Below are positions 36,017-46,750 of a stretch of 64,000 bases of DNA, piece after piece. Position 1 is the first letter of the stretch. Every line of letters begins with the position of its first letter. This stretch comes from Nesterenkonia lacusekhoensis (lineage in GTDB: Bacteria > Actinomycetota > Actinomycetes > Actinomycetales > Micrococcaceae), in contig NZ_JAGINX010000001.1 in NCBI RefSeq assembly GCF_017876395.1, positions 992,001-1,056,000 of the forward strand. The letters run 5' to 3'. The position numbers and the translations under genes were made by a program. Below the pieces are notes generated by a model. It ran no database searches. It saw only the letters and a program-made list of their open reading frames with translations, and was not told where the DNA came from.

Positions 36017-36217
36017 ATGGGCAACGACTATTGGTACAACATCCAGACCGGCCAGGTGGAGCAGGGCGCGCAGTCCGGCTGGAAGCACTTGCTGGGGCCC
36101 TACAGCTCCTATGCCGAGGCGACCCAGGCCATGGAGCGTGTGAAGGCCAACAACGAGGCCTGGGAGGACGAAGAAGCCTCCGAACACTGGCAGGACGACG
36201 GCGGCCAGTCCAGCTGA
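36017..36217 (+). CDS. Small SPOR-domain-like protein
   Basis: A 66-aa cytoplasmic protein, MGNDYWYNIQTGQVEQGAQS and then LLGPYSSYAEATQAMERVKA. The YWYNxxTGxVE...GPYxxxxEA pattern is the small SPOR-like protein common beside map in Micrococcales. It probably binds peptide or glycan, but no function is known. It is divergent from map, with 62 bases between the starts. Confidence 0.8.
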   Translation: MGNDYWYNIQTGQVEQGAQSGWKHLLGPYSSYAEATQAMERVKANNEAWEDEEASEHWQDDGGQSS

Positions 36218-36284
36218 GCAGCCGAATTGAACCCCGACGGCACCCCCAGCCCCCTGTTTCAGCCCGCCCTGTCCGCGCGGCGGT

Positions 36285-37109
36285 TCAGAAGGAATGCTCC
36301 TCGCCGGGGAACCGGCCCTCGAGCACCTCGCTGCGGTAGGTGCTGACCGCCTCGGTCATCACGCTGCGCAGATCTGCATATTTCTTCACAAAGCGCGGGC
36401 TCCTGCCCTCGCCCAGGCCGAGCATGTCCTGCCAGACCAGCACCTGTCCGGTGGCGGCCGCTCCGGCACCGATCCCGATGGTCGGAACCTCCAGTGCGGC
36501 GTCGAGCTGCTCCATCACCTCGGCGGGCACCATCTCGGCGAGCACGGCAAAGGATCCGGCCTGCTCCATGGCCCGGGCATCGGTCAGCACCGCCTCCGCC
36601 GCGTCTCCGCGGCCCTGGACCCGGTAGCCGCCCAGAGCATGTTCGGACTGCGGGGTGAAGCCCACATGGCCGATGACTGGGATCCCTGCGGAGACCATGG
36701 CGCGGATATGAGGCGCCAGTTCGGCGTCGCCCTCCACCTTGACCGCGTGGACACCGGCCTCCTTCATGAAGCGCACCGCCGTCTCCACCGCCTGCTGCGG
36801 GGAGGCCTCATAGGTGCCGAAGGGGAGGTCTGCGACCACCAGTGCGCGGCGCGCGCCGGCCACCACAGATCTCGCGAAGACCAGCAGCTCATCAGTGGTG
36901 ATCGGAAGCGTGCTCTCCCGGCCCATCATCACGTTGGCGGCGGAGTCGCCCACCAGCAGAACCTCGACGCCGGCCTGGTCGAAGATGCCTGCGGTCATGG
37001 CGTCATAGGCGGTCAGCATGGCGAAGCGCCGCCCCTGCTCCTTGAACTGCTTCAGATGAAGGGTGCGGATGCGGGCCGGCGTCGACTTCTGCGCATCGGA
37101 CATGCCCAT
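36285..37109 (-). CDS. panB: 3-methyl-2-oxobutanoate hydroxymethyltransferase
   Basis: First committed enzyme of pantothenate synthesis, moving a hydroxymethyl group from methylene-tetrahydrofolate to 2-oxoisovalerate. The barrel motifs are FAMLTAYDAMTAGIFDQAGV, VLLVGDSAANVMMG, DLPFGTYEASPQQA and VKVEGDAELAPHI. IPVIGHVGFTPQSEHALGG and the catalytic Glu in VLAEMVPAEV follow. 274 aa is normal. Its neighbour on the right, glnA2, is divergent. Confidence 0.96.
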   Translation of the reverse strand: MGMSDAQKSTPARIRTLHLKQFKEQGRRFAMLTAYDAMTAGIFDQAGVEVLLVGDSAANVMMGRESTLPITTDELLVFARSVVAGARRALVVADLPFGTYEASPQQAVETAVRFMKEAGVHAVKVEGDAELAPHIRAMVSAGIPVIGHVGFTPQSEHALGGYRVQGRGDAAEAVLTDARAMEQAGSFAVLAEMVPAEVMEQLDAALEVPTIGIGAGAAATGQVLVWQDMLGLGEGRSPRFVKKYADLRSVMTEAVSTYRSEVLEGRFPGEEHSF

Positions 37110-37182
37110 AGAGTACAGCGTGGCCCGATTTGGGTAGAGTGGGTCGCGGATTGGACTTACCCCGTGTCAGGAGGCTGCACGC

Positions 37183-38523
37183 ATGGATCGACAGCAGGAA
37201 TTCGTACTGCGCACCATCGAGGAGCGCGATGTCCGGTTCGTGCGGCTTTGGTTCACTGACGTCGTCGGGTCGCTGAAGTCCGTGGCGCTCTCCCCGGCCG
37301 AGGTCGAGGGCGCCTTCGGCGAGGGCCTGGGCTTCGACGGGTCCTCCATCGAGGGCCTGTCCCGAGTCTTCGAATCGGACATGCTCCTGAAGCCTGACCC
37401 CTCCAGCTTCCAGATCCTGCCCTGGCGCGGCGAGGAGGAACCCACCTCCCGCATGTTCTGCGATGTCCTGACCCCGGACCAGGAACCGGCCGCCGGGGAT
37501 CCGCGCTGGGTCCTGCGCCGTCAGCTCGAGGCCGCCGGTGAGATGGGCTTCACCTGCTACACCCACCCGGAGATCGAGTTCTACCTGTTCGAATCTGAGG
37601 AGCTCGACGCGGACGGGCTGCCCCGACCCGCCGATCGCGCCGGCTATTTCGACCACATCACCGGCTCCGTCGCTCAGGACCTGCGCCGTCAGACGGTCAG
37701 CATGCTCGAGGCAGTGGGCATCTCGGTGGAGTTCACCCACAACGAGGTCGGGCCGGGTCAGAACGAGATCGACCTGCGCTACGCTGATGCGCTGACGACT
37801 GCGGACAACATCATGACCTTCCGCACCATCGTCAAGGAGGTGGCGCTGCAGCACAATAAGTTCGCCTCCTTCATGCCCAAGCCCTTCTCAGAGCACCCGG
37901 GCTCGGCGATGCACACCCACTTCAGCCTCTTCGAAGGCGACACCAACGCGCTGTACTCGCCCAACGCCGAGTACAACCTCTCCACCACAGCACGTCAGTT
38001 CATCTCCGGCGTGCTGACCCACGCCCCCGAGTTCACCGCGGTCACCAACCAGTTCGTGAACTCCTATAAGCGCCTGTGGGGCGGGGGAGAGGCCCCCTCC
38101 CACGTCTCCTGGGGCCACAACAACCGCTCCGCCCTGATCCGCGTGCCGCTGTACAAACCCACCAAGGGCGGCTCGGCGCGCATCGAGTTCCGCGGCATCG
38201 ACTCTGCGGCCAACCCCTACCTGGCCTACGCCATGGTCCTGGGCGCCGGCCTGAAGGGCATCCGCGACGAGTACGACCTGGGCGACGCCATCACCGAGGA
38301 CGTCTGGTCGCTGACCACCGCCGAACGCAAGGCCCTGGGCATCAAGCCGCTGCCCGGCACCCTGCATGACGCGATCCGCCAGATGGAGGACTCCGAGCTG
38401 GTGGCCGAGGTCCTCGGCGAGCAGGTCTTCAGCAACTTCCTGCGCAATAAGCAGCAGGAATGGGACGAGTACCGCGTGAACGTCTCGCCCTGGGAGATCA
38501 ACCGCTACCTGGGGACCATCTGA
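37183..38523 (+). CDS. glnA2: Glutamine-synthetase family protein GlnA2
   Basis: A 446-aa type I glutamine synthetase paralogue. It has the GFDGSSIEGLSRVFESDM region, the metal/Glu site FTCYTHPEIEFYLF, HNEVGPGQNEIDLRY, MPKPFSEHPGSAMHTHFSLF and the ATP/Glu site NSYKRLWGGGEAPSHVSWG (given in part). The adenylylation motif DLYxLP of GlnA is absent. In actinobacteria GlnA2 lies next to glnE, as here. In M. tuberculosis it has weak GS activity, and in Streptomyces GlnA2 acts on polyamines. AGGAGG precedes ATG 37183. Confidence 0.93.
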   Translation: MDRQQEFVLRTIEERDVRFVRLWFTDVVGSLKSVALSPAEVEGAFGEGLGFDGSSIEGLSRVFESDMLLKPDPSSFQILPWRGEEEPTSRMFCDVLTPDQEPAAGDPRWVLRRQLEAAGEMGFTCYTHPEIEFYLFESEELDADGLPRPADRAGYFDHITGSVAQDLRRQTVSMLEAVGISVEFTHNEVGPGQNEIDLRYADALTTADNIMTFRTIVKEVALQHNKFASFMPKPFSEHPGSAMHTHFSLFEGDTNALYSPNAEYNLSTTARQFISGVLTHAPEFTAVTNQFVNSYKRLWGGGEAPSHVSWGHNNRSALIRVPLYKPTKGGSARIEFRGIDSAANPYLAYAMVLGAGLKGIRDEYDLGDAITEDVWSLTTAERKALGIKPLPGTLHDAIRQMEDSELVAEVLGEQVFSNFLRNKQQEWDEYRVNVSPWEINRYLGTI

Positions 38524-38548
38524 GCCGAATCCACCGCTGCTGCCCCGT

Positions 38549-41500
38549 ATGACCGGATACTCGCGACGCGACCTGATCGCCACCGGCTTCCAGGACCTCG
38601 AGCGCGCCTCGGGGTTCCTGGCCGATGAGCAGCTGGCCGACTTCGCCCCGGCACCTCTGCTGGCTGCGCTGCGGTACGCCCCGGACGCCGACCAGGCAGT
38701 CCTGCTGCTGATCCGGCTGCTCGAACGTGCTCCACAGATCAAGGAGCTCTTCACCGAAGCGGCGGGGGAGTACCCCCGTGCCATTGCGCTGATGCGTCTG
38801 TTGGGATCCTCCCAGGCGATCAGCGAGTTTCTGATCCGGCGCCCTGAGCACGCAGACCTGCTCCTCAGCGCCGACGTGCTGCTGGGTTCCGGCGACGATG
38901 GCACTCCGGCCGAACCGCCGGCGGTCAGCACGGACACTGAGCTGCGGAACACCCTGCTGCGCGCTGTGCAGGCGGACCCCCATGCTGAAGTTCCCCAGGC
39001 GGTCTTGGGCGAGGCCTTCACGGTCCGTGATGCCTCGGTCCAGCTGCGGGTGGCCTATCGCCGCGAGCTGACCGTTCTGGCCCTGCGCGACCTCTGCACG
39101 GAGGACCCCTTGGCCTACCAGCCGCTGGTGGCTCAGCAGCTGGCCGACCTCGCTGCGGCCGCGCTGGAGGCCGCCCTGGCGGTCAGCCGTGCCGAGCAGC
39201 GTGAGAAGCAGGGAGAGCTGGTCGATGACCTGGAGCTCGCCGTCATCGGAATGGGCAAATGCGGAGCGCGAGAGCTGAACTACATCTCCGATGTGGACGT
39301 CATCTTCGTCCATCGTGCCCCCGAGGACGTGGACCCCGGCCGGGCGCGGACAGCCGCCGCCGCGATGGCCGCCGGGATCTCCAAGATCATCAACAGCGCC
39401 GCACCGGAGCCCGGCCTCTGGGAGGTGGACGCGAACCTGCGCCCGGAGGGCAGGGACGGGGAGCTCTCACGCAGCCTGGAGTCCCACGTGGAGTACTACC
39501 GCCGCTGGGCTCACGGGTGGGAGTTCCAAGCTCTGCTGAAGGCCCGGCCCATCGCCGGCAGCCCCGCCCTCGGGGCGGACTACATGGAGAAGATCTGGCC
39601 CTTCGTCTGGAGCTCCTCCCAGCAGGAGGGCTTCGTGGAGAACGTCCAGCGGATGCGTCGTCGGGTCTTCGAGAACATCCCGGCCTCCTCCGGGGACCGG
39701 GAGCTGAAGCTGGGGCGCGGGGGCCTGCGGGACGTGGAGTTCACCGTCCAGCTGCTGCAGCTGGTCCATGGGCGCGTGGATGAGTCCCTGCGGGTCCGTG
39801 ACACCCTCTCGGCCATCGACTCCCTGGCCCAGGGCGAGTACATGGCCAGCCGCGACCGCGACGCGATGTCGCGGTGCTACCGGCAGCTGCGCCTCTATGA
39901 GCATCGGATCCAGATGTCCCAGATGCGGCGCACCCACCTGATGCCGGAGAAGGACTCGGAGCTGCGGGCGCTGGCCTTGGCGGCGGAGCCGCCCAGTCCG
40001 CTGCGACGATCGCACCCTGAGGCTCTGCACCAGCAGTGGCGGGGGATCGTCCGCGAGGTCTCCACCTTCCACGAGACCATCTTCTACCGGCCCCTGCTCT
40101 CGACCATGGCCGTGCTCTCCGACGAAGACGCCCGGCTGTCTCCGGAAGCAGCTCAGGAGCGGCTGGCGGCACTGGGTTATGCCGACACCCGCGGAGCGAT
40201 GCGTCATATCGAGGCGCTGACCTCTGGTGTGAGCCGACGGGCCACCCTGCAGCGTCGGATCCTGCCGATGATGCTCGGGTGGTTCGCCGAAGGAGTGGAC
40301 CCCGACGCCGGTCTGCTCGCCTTCCGACGCCTCAGCGAGTCCCTGGGTGCCAGCCCGTGGTATCTGACGATGCTTCGCGACTCGTCCGTGGCAGCCGAGC
40401 GGCTCTGCCACATCCTCTCCAGTGCCCGGTTCATCTCAGACCAGCTGGAGCACTCCCCGGAATCCACCAAGTGGCTCGGCGAGGACAGGGACCTGGCGCC
40501 CCGCAGCTTCGAGCAGCTCTGGCGTGAGATCCGGAACTCATTGTTCCGGCACGAGACCGACACCTCCGCGGCGGTGCGCCTGGTGCGGCTGATCCGCCAG
40601 CGGGAGGTTCTGCGGGTGGCCATAGCGGACGCCGTCGGCCACCTGGATGTCCAGCAGGTCGGCGTCGCGCTCTCCGATGCCGACCGTGCGGCCACGCTGG
40701 GCGCTCTGCATATGGCCGAGCGTGAGATCTACGCCGACGAGGGGCAGCACGTCCAACTCCTGATCGTGGCCATGGGCCGGCAGGGCGGACGTGAGATCTC
40801 CTATGGTTCCGATATGGACGCCCTCTTCGTCCACCGCACGGCGCAGGGCGGTGACCCGACCAAGGCTGACGCTCAGGCCCAGAAGCTGGCTGCTCGGGTG
40901 CGGGCGCTGCTCTCCCAAGGGGCCGCTGTCCGCGGCGAGTACCCGCTGCAGCTGGACGCTGACCTGCGCCCCGAAGGAAAGAATGGGCCGCTCTCCCGAT
41001 CCCTGGACTCCTTCGCGGAGTACTACCGCCGGTGGATGGATGTCTGGGAGCGCCAGGCTCTGCTGCGCGCCCGGCCGCTGGCGGGCTGCGATGAGCTTGC
41101 CGCGGACTTCATGAAGCTGGTGGACGCGATCCGCTACGGCGAGGAACCTTCCCCGGCCCAGGTGCGCGAGATCCGTCGCATCAAGGCGCGGGTGGAATCG
41201 GAGCGGCTTCCGCGCGGAGCAGATCCGGCTCGACACGTGAAGCTGGGCCGCGGGGGACTCTCCGACGTCGAATGGCTGGTCCAGCTGCTGCAGCTGCAGC
41301 ACGCGCGCCGCCGTCGGAAGCTGCGCACCCAGTCCACGCTGGCGGCGCTGGACATCCTGGTGGACGAAGAGCTGCTGAGCCCCTTCGACGCCGCCACCCT
41401 GGCCGAGGCGTGGACGCTGTGCACGAAGGTCCGCGCCGCGACCATGATCTGGCGCGGCAAGATCTCAGACGTGCTGCCCTCGGCCCGGCGTGATCTGGAT

Positions 41501-41620
41501 GCGATCGGCAGGTGGTGCGGCTTCGAACCCGGCAGCACCTCGGCCTTCGAAGAGCACTACCTGCGCACCACCCGCCGAGCCCGGCAGGTCTTCGAGCGTC
41601 TCTTCTACGAGACGGCCTGA
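38549..41620 (+). CDS. glnE: Bifunctional glutamine-synthetase adenylyltransferase/deadenylylase
   Basis: GlnE adds and removes AMP on the adenylylation Tyr of GlnA. Both nucleotidyltransferase halves are visible: GMGKCGARELNYISDVDVIF near residue 235 and AMGRQGGREISYGSDMDALF near residue 740, each with the DxD pair. GRGGLRDVEFTVQLLQL and GRGGLSDVEWLVQLLQL are the paired family signatures. At 1023 aa it has the usual actinobacterial length. It starts 25 bases after glnA2, so they form an operon. Its target, GlnA (46610-45186), carries the DLYELP site. Confidence 0.96.
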   Translation: MTGYSRRDLIATGFQDLERASGFLADEQLADFAPAPLLAALRYAPDADQAVLLLIRLLERAPQIKELFTEAAGEYPRAIALMRLLGSSQAISEFLIRRPEHADLLLSADVLLGSGDDGTPAEPPAVSTDTELRNTLLRAVQADPHAEVPQAVLGEAFTVRDASVQLRVAYRRELTVLALRDLCTEDPLAYQPLVAQQLADLAAAALEAALAVSRAEQREKQGELVDDLELAVIGMGKCGARELNYISDVDVIFVHRAPEDVDPGRARTAAAAMAAGISKIINSAAPEPGLWEVDANLRPEGRDGELSRSLESHVEYYRRWAHGWEFQALLKARPIAGSPALGADYMEKIWPFVWSSSQQEGFVENVQRMRRRVFENIPASSGDRELKLGRGGLRDVEFTVQLLQLVHGRVDESLRVRDTLSAIDSLAQGEYMASRDRDAMSRCYRQLRLYEHRIQMSQMRRTHLMPEKDSELRALALAAEPPSPLRRSHPEALHQQWRGIVREVSTFHETIFYRPLLSTMAVLSDEDARLSPEAAQERLAALGYADTRGAMRHIEALTSGVSRRATLQRRILPMMLGWFAEGVDPDAGLLAFRRLSESLGASPWYLTMLRDSSVAAERLCHILSSARFISDQLEHSPESTKWLGEDRDLAPRSFEQLWREIRNSLFRHETDTSAAVRLVRLIRQREVLRVAIADAVGHLDVQQVGVALSDADRAATLGALHMAEREIYADEGQHVQLLIVAMGRQGGREISYGSDMDALFVHRTAQGGDPTKADAQAQKLAARVRALLSQGAAVRGEYPLQLDADLRPEGKNGPLSRSLDSFAEYYRRWMDVWERQALLRARPLAGCDELAADFMKLVDAIRYGEEPSPAQVREIRRIKARVESERLPRGADPARHVKLGRGGLSDVEWLVQLLQLQHARRRRKLRTQSTLAALDILVDEELLSPFDAATLAEAWTLCTKVRAATMIWRGKISDVLPSARRDLDAIGRWCGFEPGSTSAFEEHYLRTTRRARQVFERLFYETA

Positions 41621-41744
41621 GGTCGCCCAGCCGGACTGCGGGCCCCTCTCAGAGGACTGGCGCCTGCGGCGCCAGCAGATCCCCACCGCGGCCCACCTCG
41701 CTGCTGCGCAGCGACGCGGGACCCTGCCGCGGCGGAGGCCCCTC

Positions 41745-42782
<1,038 letters not shown>

Positions 42783-42848
42783 AATCCCGCCTGTGACGAG
42801 GCTTGCTCTCGCCCCCGCAGCCGGGTGTGACCTCCTAGGATGGGAGGC

Positions 42849-43925
42849 ATGGCTCATGGTGAATACAAAGTGCCCAGCGGCAAGCTGGTGGTGGCTGATC
42901 TGGAGCTCAGCGAGGATGCCCCTGTCATCGCGCGGGCATCGATCAACGGAGATTTCTTCCTGGAACCTGATGACGCTTTGGAGGCCCTCAACGCCGCGTT
43001 GACCGGACTCTCCGCTGACGCCTCCCGGGAGGAGATCGCCGCTGCTGTCCGGGCCGGTCTGCCGGAGGGTGCGCAGATGATCGGCTTCGATGAGGCCGCA
43101 GTGGCCACAGCCGTGCGCCGGGCGCTCGGCCGCGCCACCGGTTGGGAGGACCACCAGTGGGAGGTGCTGCCGGCCACGAACCTGCCGATTGCGGTGAACG
43201 TGGCCCTGGATCAGGTGCTCACCGAAGAGGTCGGTGCGGGCAATCGCCCTCCGCTGATGCGGCTCTGGGACTGGTCAGAGCGCGCAGTGGTGATCGGGTC
43301 CTTCCAGTCCTTGGCCAATGAGGTGGACAGCGCCGCGGCGGCGGCGCTGGATACTGAGGTGGTGCGCCGGATCTCCGGCGGCGGCGCGATGTTCATGGAA
43401 TCGGGCAACTGCATCACCTACTCGCTGTGCTTCCCCCAGTCGCTGGTGGATGGCTTGAGCTTCGCCGATTCCTATCCCTTCCTGGACTCCTGGGTCATGG
43501 AGGCCCTGGAGCGGGTCGGTGTCCGTGCCGAGTACAAACCGCTCAACGACATCGTCTCGGCTGCCGAGGGCGAAGGCCTGGGGCGCAAGATCGGCGGGGC
43601 CGCCCAGAAGCGGCTTGCCAACGGGGGCATGCTCCACCACGTGACCATGAGCTATGACATCGACGCCGAGCGTATGACCCAGGTGCTGCGCATCGGTCGT
43701 GAGAAGCTCTCCGACAAGGGCCACCGCTCAGCGGTGAAACGTGTGGACCCGCTGCGCAGCCAGACCGGTCTGGCGCGGCAGGAGATCATGGACGTGTTCG
43801 TGCGGACCTTCGCAGAGCGCCACGGCGCCACGGTGGCCAGCATCCGTCCCCACGAGCTGGCCCGCGCGGAGCAGCTGGTGGCAGAGAAGTTCGGCACCGA
43901 GGAATGGACGGCACGAGTCCCATGA
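42849..43925 (+). CDS. lplA: Lipoate-protein ligase A family with N-terminal accessory domain
   Basis: A 358-aa ligase that attaches lipoate to E2 or GcvH proteins. Residues 1-90 ([37 protein letters not shown]) look like the accessory domain that is C-terminal in E. coli LplA. The catalytic BPL/LPL domain comes after it, with [20 protein letters not shown] and the Lys of [14 protein letters not shown]. So the domain order is reversed. ATG 42849 and ATG 42840 are both in frame. The gene overlaps the acyl-CoA dehydrogenase gene by ATGA. Confidence 0.88.
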   Translation: MAHGEYKVPSGKLVVADLELSEDAPVIARASINGDFFLEPDDALEALNAALTGLSADASREEIAAAVRAGLPEGAQMIGFDEAAVATAVRRALGRATGWEDHQWEVLPATNLPIAVNVALDQVLTEEVGAGNRPPLMRLWDWSERAVVIGSFQSLANEVDSAAAAALDTEVVRRISGGGAMFMESGNCITYSLCFPQSLVDGLSFADSYPFLDSWVMEALERVGVRAEYKPLNDIVSAAEGEGLGRKIGGAAQKRLANGGMLHHVTMSYDIDAERMTQVLRIGREKLSDKGHRSAVKRVDPLRSQTGLARQEIMDVFVRTFAERHGATVASIRPHELARAEQLVAEKFGTEEWTARVP

Positions 43926-45085
43926 GCGCGATCGACGATGTCCTCACCCACCAGCTGCTGGAGCGGATCCGGCAGCGCGCACCGGGCTATGACGAGGCCA
44001 ATGAGTTCTGCCGAGAGGATCTCGACGAGCTGCAGCAGGCCGGGTACCTGAAGGCCCTGGTCCCGCAGAAGTACGGAGGCCTCGGCTGGAGCCTGCCACA
44101 GCTGGTCGAGGCCCAGCGTCTGCTGGCCGCCCACGCTCCGGCCACTGCCCTGGCGGTCAACATGCACCATGTCTGGGTCTCTGTTGCTCGGCAGATGGTG
44201 GCCCACCACCACCTTGAGTTCGAACAGGTCCTCACGGAGACCGTCGAAGGGCACCTCTTCGCCTTCGGCATCTCAGAACCGGGCAACGACGCCGTCCTCT
44301 TCGACTCCACGACGCAGGCCAGAGTCCACGACGACGGCTCCGTCAGCTTCACCGGCACCAAGATCTTCACCACGCTCTCGCCGGCATGGACCCGGCTGGG
44401 TCTCTTCGGCAAGGACAGCTCCGCCTCCGGGGCTGCGGAGGAGCGGCCGCTGATCTTCGGCTTCCTGCCGCGCGAGGCGCAGGGCTGGGAGGTCCTCGGC
44501 GACTGGGACATGTTGGGCATGCGAGCCACTCATTCCAATGCCACTGCGCTGAAGGGCGCCAGAGTGCCGGCCGAGCGGATCGTGCGTCGGCTGCCCGCCG
44601 GACCCAACCAGGATCCGTTGGTCTTCGCGGTCTTCTCGTCCTTCCTGACGCTGCTGGCCTCGGTCTACACCGGCATCGGTGACCGGGCCCTGCAGCTGGG
44701 TGCTGAGCATGCGGCGTCGCGGACTGCGCTGACCACAGGGCAGGGTATGGACCAGGATCCTGACATCCGGTACAAGATGGCCGAGGCGCAGCTGCAGCAG
44801 CTGGCCCTGGACGCGCAGCTGCGCGGACTGGCGGAGGCCATCGAGCGGGGCGCCGACTATGGGGCGTCCTGGTTCCCGCGGCTGGTCACGCTGCGGACCT
44901 CAGCCACGCGGACTGCGCGTGCGGTGCTGGAGGCCGCGCTGAACGTGAGCGGGGGAGCGCAGTACCGCCGCACCTCCGAACTCTCCCGGCTGCACAGGGA
45001 CGCTCTGGCCGGAATCCACCATCCTTCGGATAACGAATCCGCCCACCGGACCTTGGCGAACTTCATCCTGGGACCCCTCACCTGA
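43922..45085 (+). CDS. Acyl-CoA dehydrogenase family protein
   Basis: A 387-aa flavoprotein of the acyl-CoA dehydrogenase superfamily. The N-terminal helical domain has YGGLGWSLPQLVEAQRLLA, the flavin-binding middle part has FGISEPGNDAVLFDS and VSFTGTKIFTTLSPAW. MLGMRATHSNATALKG and ALNVSGGAQYRRTSELSRLH follow. The catalytic Glu is not clearly in place, so the protein may be a flavin-dependent monooxygenase-like member. ATG 43922 overlaps the lplA stop, which suggests coupling. Substrate unknown. Confidence 0.88.
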   Translation: MSAIDDVLTHQLLERIRQRAPGYDEANEFCREDLDELQQAGYLKALVPQKYGGLGWSLPQLVEAQRLLAAHAPATALAVNMHHVWVSVARQMVAHHHLEFEQVLTETVEGHLFAFGISEPGNDAVLFDSTTQARVHDDGSVSFTGTKIFTTLSPAWTRLGLFGKDSSASGAAEERPLIFGFLPREAQGWEVLGDWDMLGMRATHSNATALKGARVPAERIVRRLPAGPNQDPLVFAVFSSFLTLLASVYTGIGDRALQLGAEHAASRTALTTGQGMDQDPDIRYKMAEAQLQQLALDAQLRGLAEAIERGADYGASWFPRLVTLRTSATRTARAVLEAALNVSGGAQYRRTSELSRLHRDALAGIHHPSDNESAHRTLANFILGPLT

Positions 45086-45127
45086 GCTGCCCGGCCCTCG
45101 CGGATGATCAGAGGGCCCCTCCAGACA

Positions 45128-45165
45128 GAGACAGGCCCCGCACCAGTCGGTGCGGGGCCTGTCTC
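45128..45165. terminator. Bidirectional terminator between the acyl-CoA dehydrogenase gene and glnA
   Basis: GAGACAGGCCCCGCACC at 45128-45144 pairs perfectly with 45149-45165 over a four-base loop, AGTC. No long T run follows on either side. It lies 21 bases from the glnA stop. Confidence 0.88.
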
Positions 45166-45185
45166 CGGGGGCGTCCGAGTCAGGA

Positions 45186-46610
45186 TCAGACGCTGTAGTA
45201 CAGCTCGAACTCGTAGGGGTTCGGGCGCAGGTTCAGCGGAGCGATCTCCTCTTCACGCTTGTACTCGATCCACGCCTTGACCAGCTCTTCGGTGAAGACG
45301 CCGCCCTCGAGCAGGAACTCGTAGTCGTTCTCCAGAGCGTTCAGGGCCTCCTCGAGGCTGCCGGGAGCCTGCGGGATGTCCTTGAGCTCCTCAGCGGGCA
45401 GCTCGTAGAGGTCCTTGTCCACCGGCTCGTGGGGCTCGATGCGGTTCTTGATGCCGTCGAGACCTGCCATCAGCATGGCGGCGAAGCCCAGGTAGGGGTT
45501 GCCGGAGGCGTCGGGGGCACGGAACTCCAGGCGCTTGGCCTTCGGGTTGGAGCCGGTGATCGGGATGCGCACCGCTGCCGACCGGTTGCCCTGGGAGTAG
45601 ACCAGCGAGACCGGAGCCTCGTAGCCCTTGACCAGACGCTTATAGGAGTTCACGGTCGGGTTGGAGAAGGCCAGCACAGCGTGTGCGTGCTTCAGCAGGC
45701 CGCCGATGTACCAGCGTGCGGTGTCGGAGAGGTTGGCGTAGCCCTTCTCGTCGTAGAACAGGGGCTCACCGCCGGACCACAGCGACTGGTGGCAGTGCAT
45801 GCCGGAGCCGTTCTCACCGAAGATCGGCTTGGGCATGAAGGTGGCGCTCTTGCCGTACTCCAGCGCGGTGTTCTTCACGACGTACTTGAACTTCTGGACG
45901 TCGTCGGCCGCGTGCACCAGAGTGTTGAACTTGTAGTTGATCTCCTGCTGACCGGGGCCGCCGACCTCGTGGTGGGAGCGCTCGACCTCCAGGCCCACAG
46001 CTTCGAGGGCCAGGCAGATCGCATCGCGGACGTCTGCGGTCTTGTCCTGAGGAGTCACGGGGAAGTAGCCGCCCTTGGTGGCCATCTGGTGGCCCAGATT
46101 GCCGCCGGGGATCTGCTCGCCGGACTTCCACTCGGCCTCCTCGGCGTCCACGGAGTAGAAGGAGGCCTGCGGGGTGGAGGACCACTTCACATCGTCGAAG
46201 AGGAAGAACTCAGCCTCGGGGCCGAAGAACGCGGTGTCGGCGATGCCGGAGGAGGAGAGGTACTCTTCGGCCTTCTGGGCCACGCCGCGGGGATCGCGGG
46301 CGTAGGGCTCGCCGGTGCGGGGGTTCACGATGGAGAAGTTCATCGCGAGAGTCTTCTCTGCGCGGTACTCGTCCAGGAACGCAGTCGCCACATCCGGGAT
46401 CAGCTGCATATCGGACTCTGCGATGCCCTGGAAGCCGCGGATGGAGGAGCCATCGAACAGCTGACCGTTCTCGAAGAACTCGAGGTCGACGGTCTTGGCC
46501 GGAACATTGAAGTGGTGCTGGAGGCCGGGAAGGTCAGTGAAGCGGATGTCGACGAACTTGACGTCCTCTTCCTTGATGAACTTCAGAACTTCCTCGGGGC
46601 TGGTGAACAT
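45186..46610 (-). CDS. glnA: Glutamine synthetase GlnA
   Basis: Type I-beta glutamine synthetase, 474 aa, main route of ammonium assimilation. It starts [20 protein letters not shown]. Active-site segments are [63 protein letters not shown] and [19 protein letters not shown]. The adenylylation Tyr is in [10 protein letters not shown], the GlnE target. A double GlnR box lies 74-111 bases upstream, so nitrogen control of transcription is likely in addition to GlnE control. Transcription ends at the hairpin at 45128-45165. Confidence 0.98.
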   Translation of the reverse strand: MFTSPEEVLKFIKEEDVKFVDIRFTDLPGLQHHFNVPAKTVDLEFFENGQLFDGSSIRGFQGIAESDMQLIPDVATAFLDEYRAEKTLAMNFSIVNPRTGEPYARDPRGVAQKAEEYLSSSGIADTAFFGPEAEFFLFDDVKWSSTPQASFYSVDAEEAEWKSGEQIPGGNLGHQMATKGGYFPVTPQDKTADVRDAICLALEAVGLEVERSHHEVGGPGQQEINYKFNTLVHAADDVQKFKYVVKNTALEYGKSATFMPKPIFGENGSGMHCHQSLWSGGEPLFYDEKGYANLSDTARWYIGGLLKHAHAVLAFSNPTVNSYKRLVKGYEAPVSLVYSQGNRSAAVRIPITGSNPKAKRLEFRAPDASGNPYLGFAAMLMAGLDGIKNRIEPHEPVDKDLYELPAEELKDIPQAPGSLEEALNALENDYEFLLEGGVFTEELVKAWIEYKREEEIAPLNLRPNPYEFELYYSV

Positions 46611-46683
46611 GCGTCCGTGCTCCTCTATGGGTCATGTCTATGGGTCATGCGTTCGGGTCAACCCTCACCCTACCGAGTGCTGA

Positions 46684-46721
46684 GTTTCTCACCCATCACG
46701 CAAATGTTTCAGGCATGTAAC
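46684..46721 (-). promoter_or_regulatory. Double GlnR-binding box upstream of glnA
   Basis: On the minus strand: GTTAC, six bases, GAAAC, six bases, GTGAT, six bases, GAAAC. This is the actinobacterial GlnR pattern GTnAC-n6-GAAAC in tandem, with one mismatch (GTGAT for GTnAC). It lies 74-111 bases before the glnA ATG. It is also close to the divergent RDD gene (start 46751). Confidence 0.85.
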
Positions 46722-46750
46722 TTAAGGTGCTCATTCGCCGCCCACTTAGG

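Noticed and set aside
43904-43925. Earlier start for the acyl-CoA dehydrogenase gene
   Set aside because: ATG 43904 would add six unconserved residues; the ATGA overlap with lplA at 43922 is the usual coupled form.
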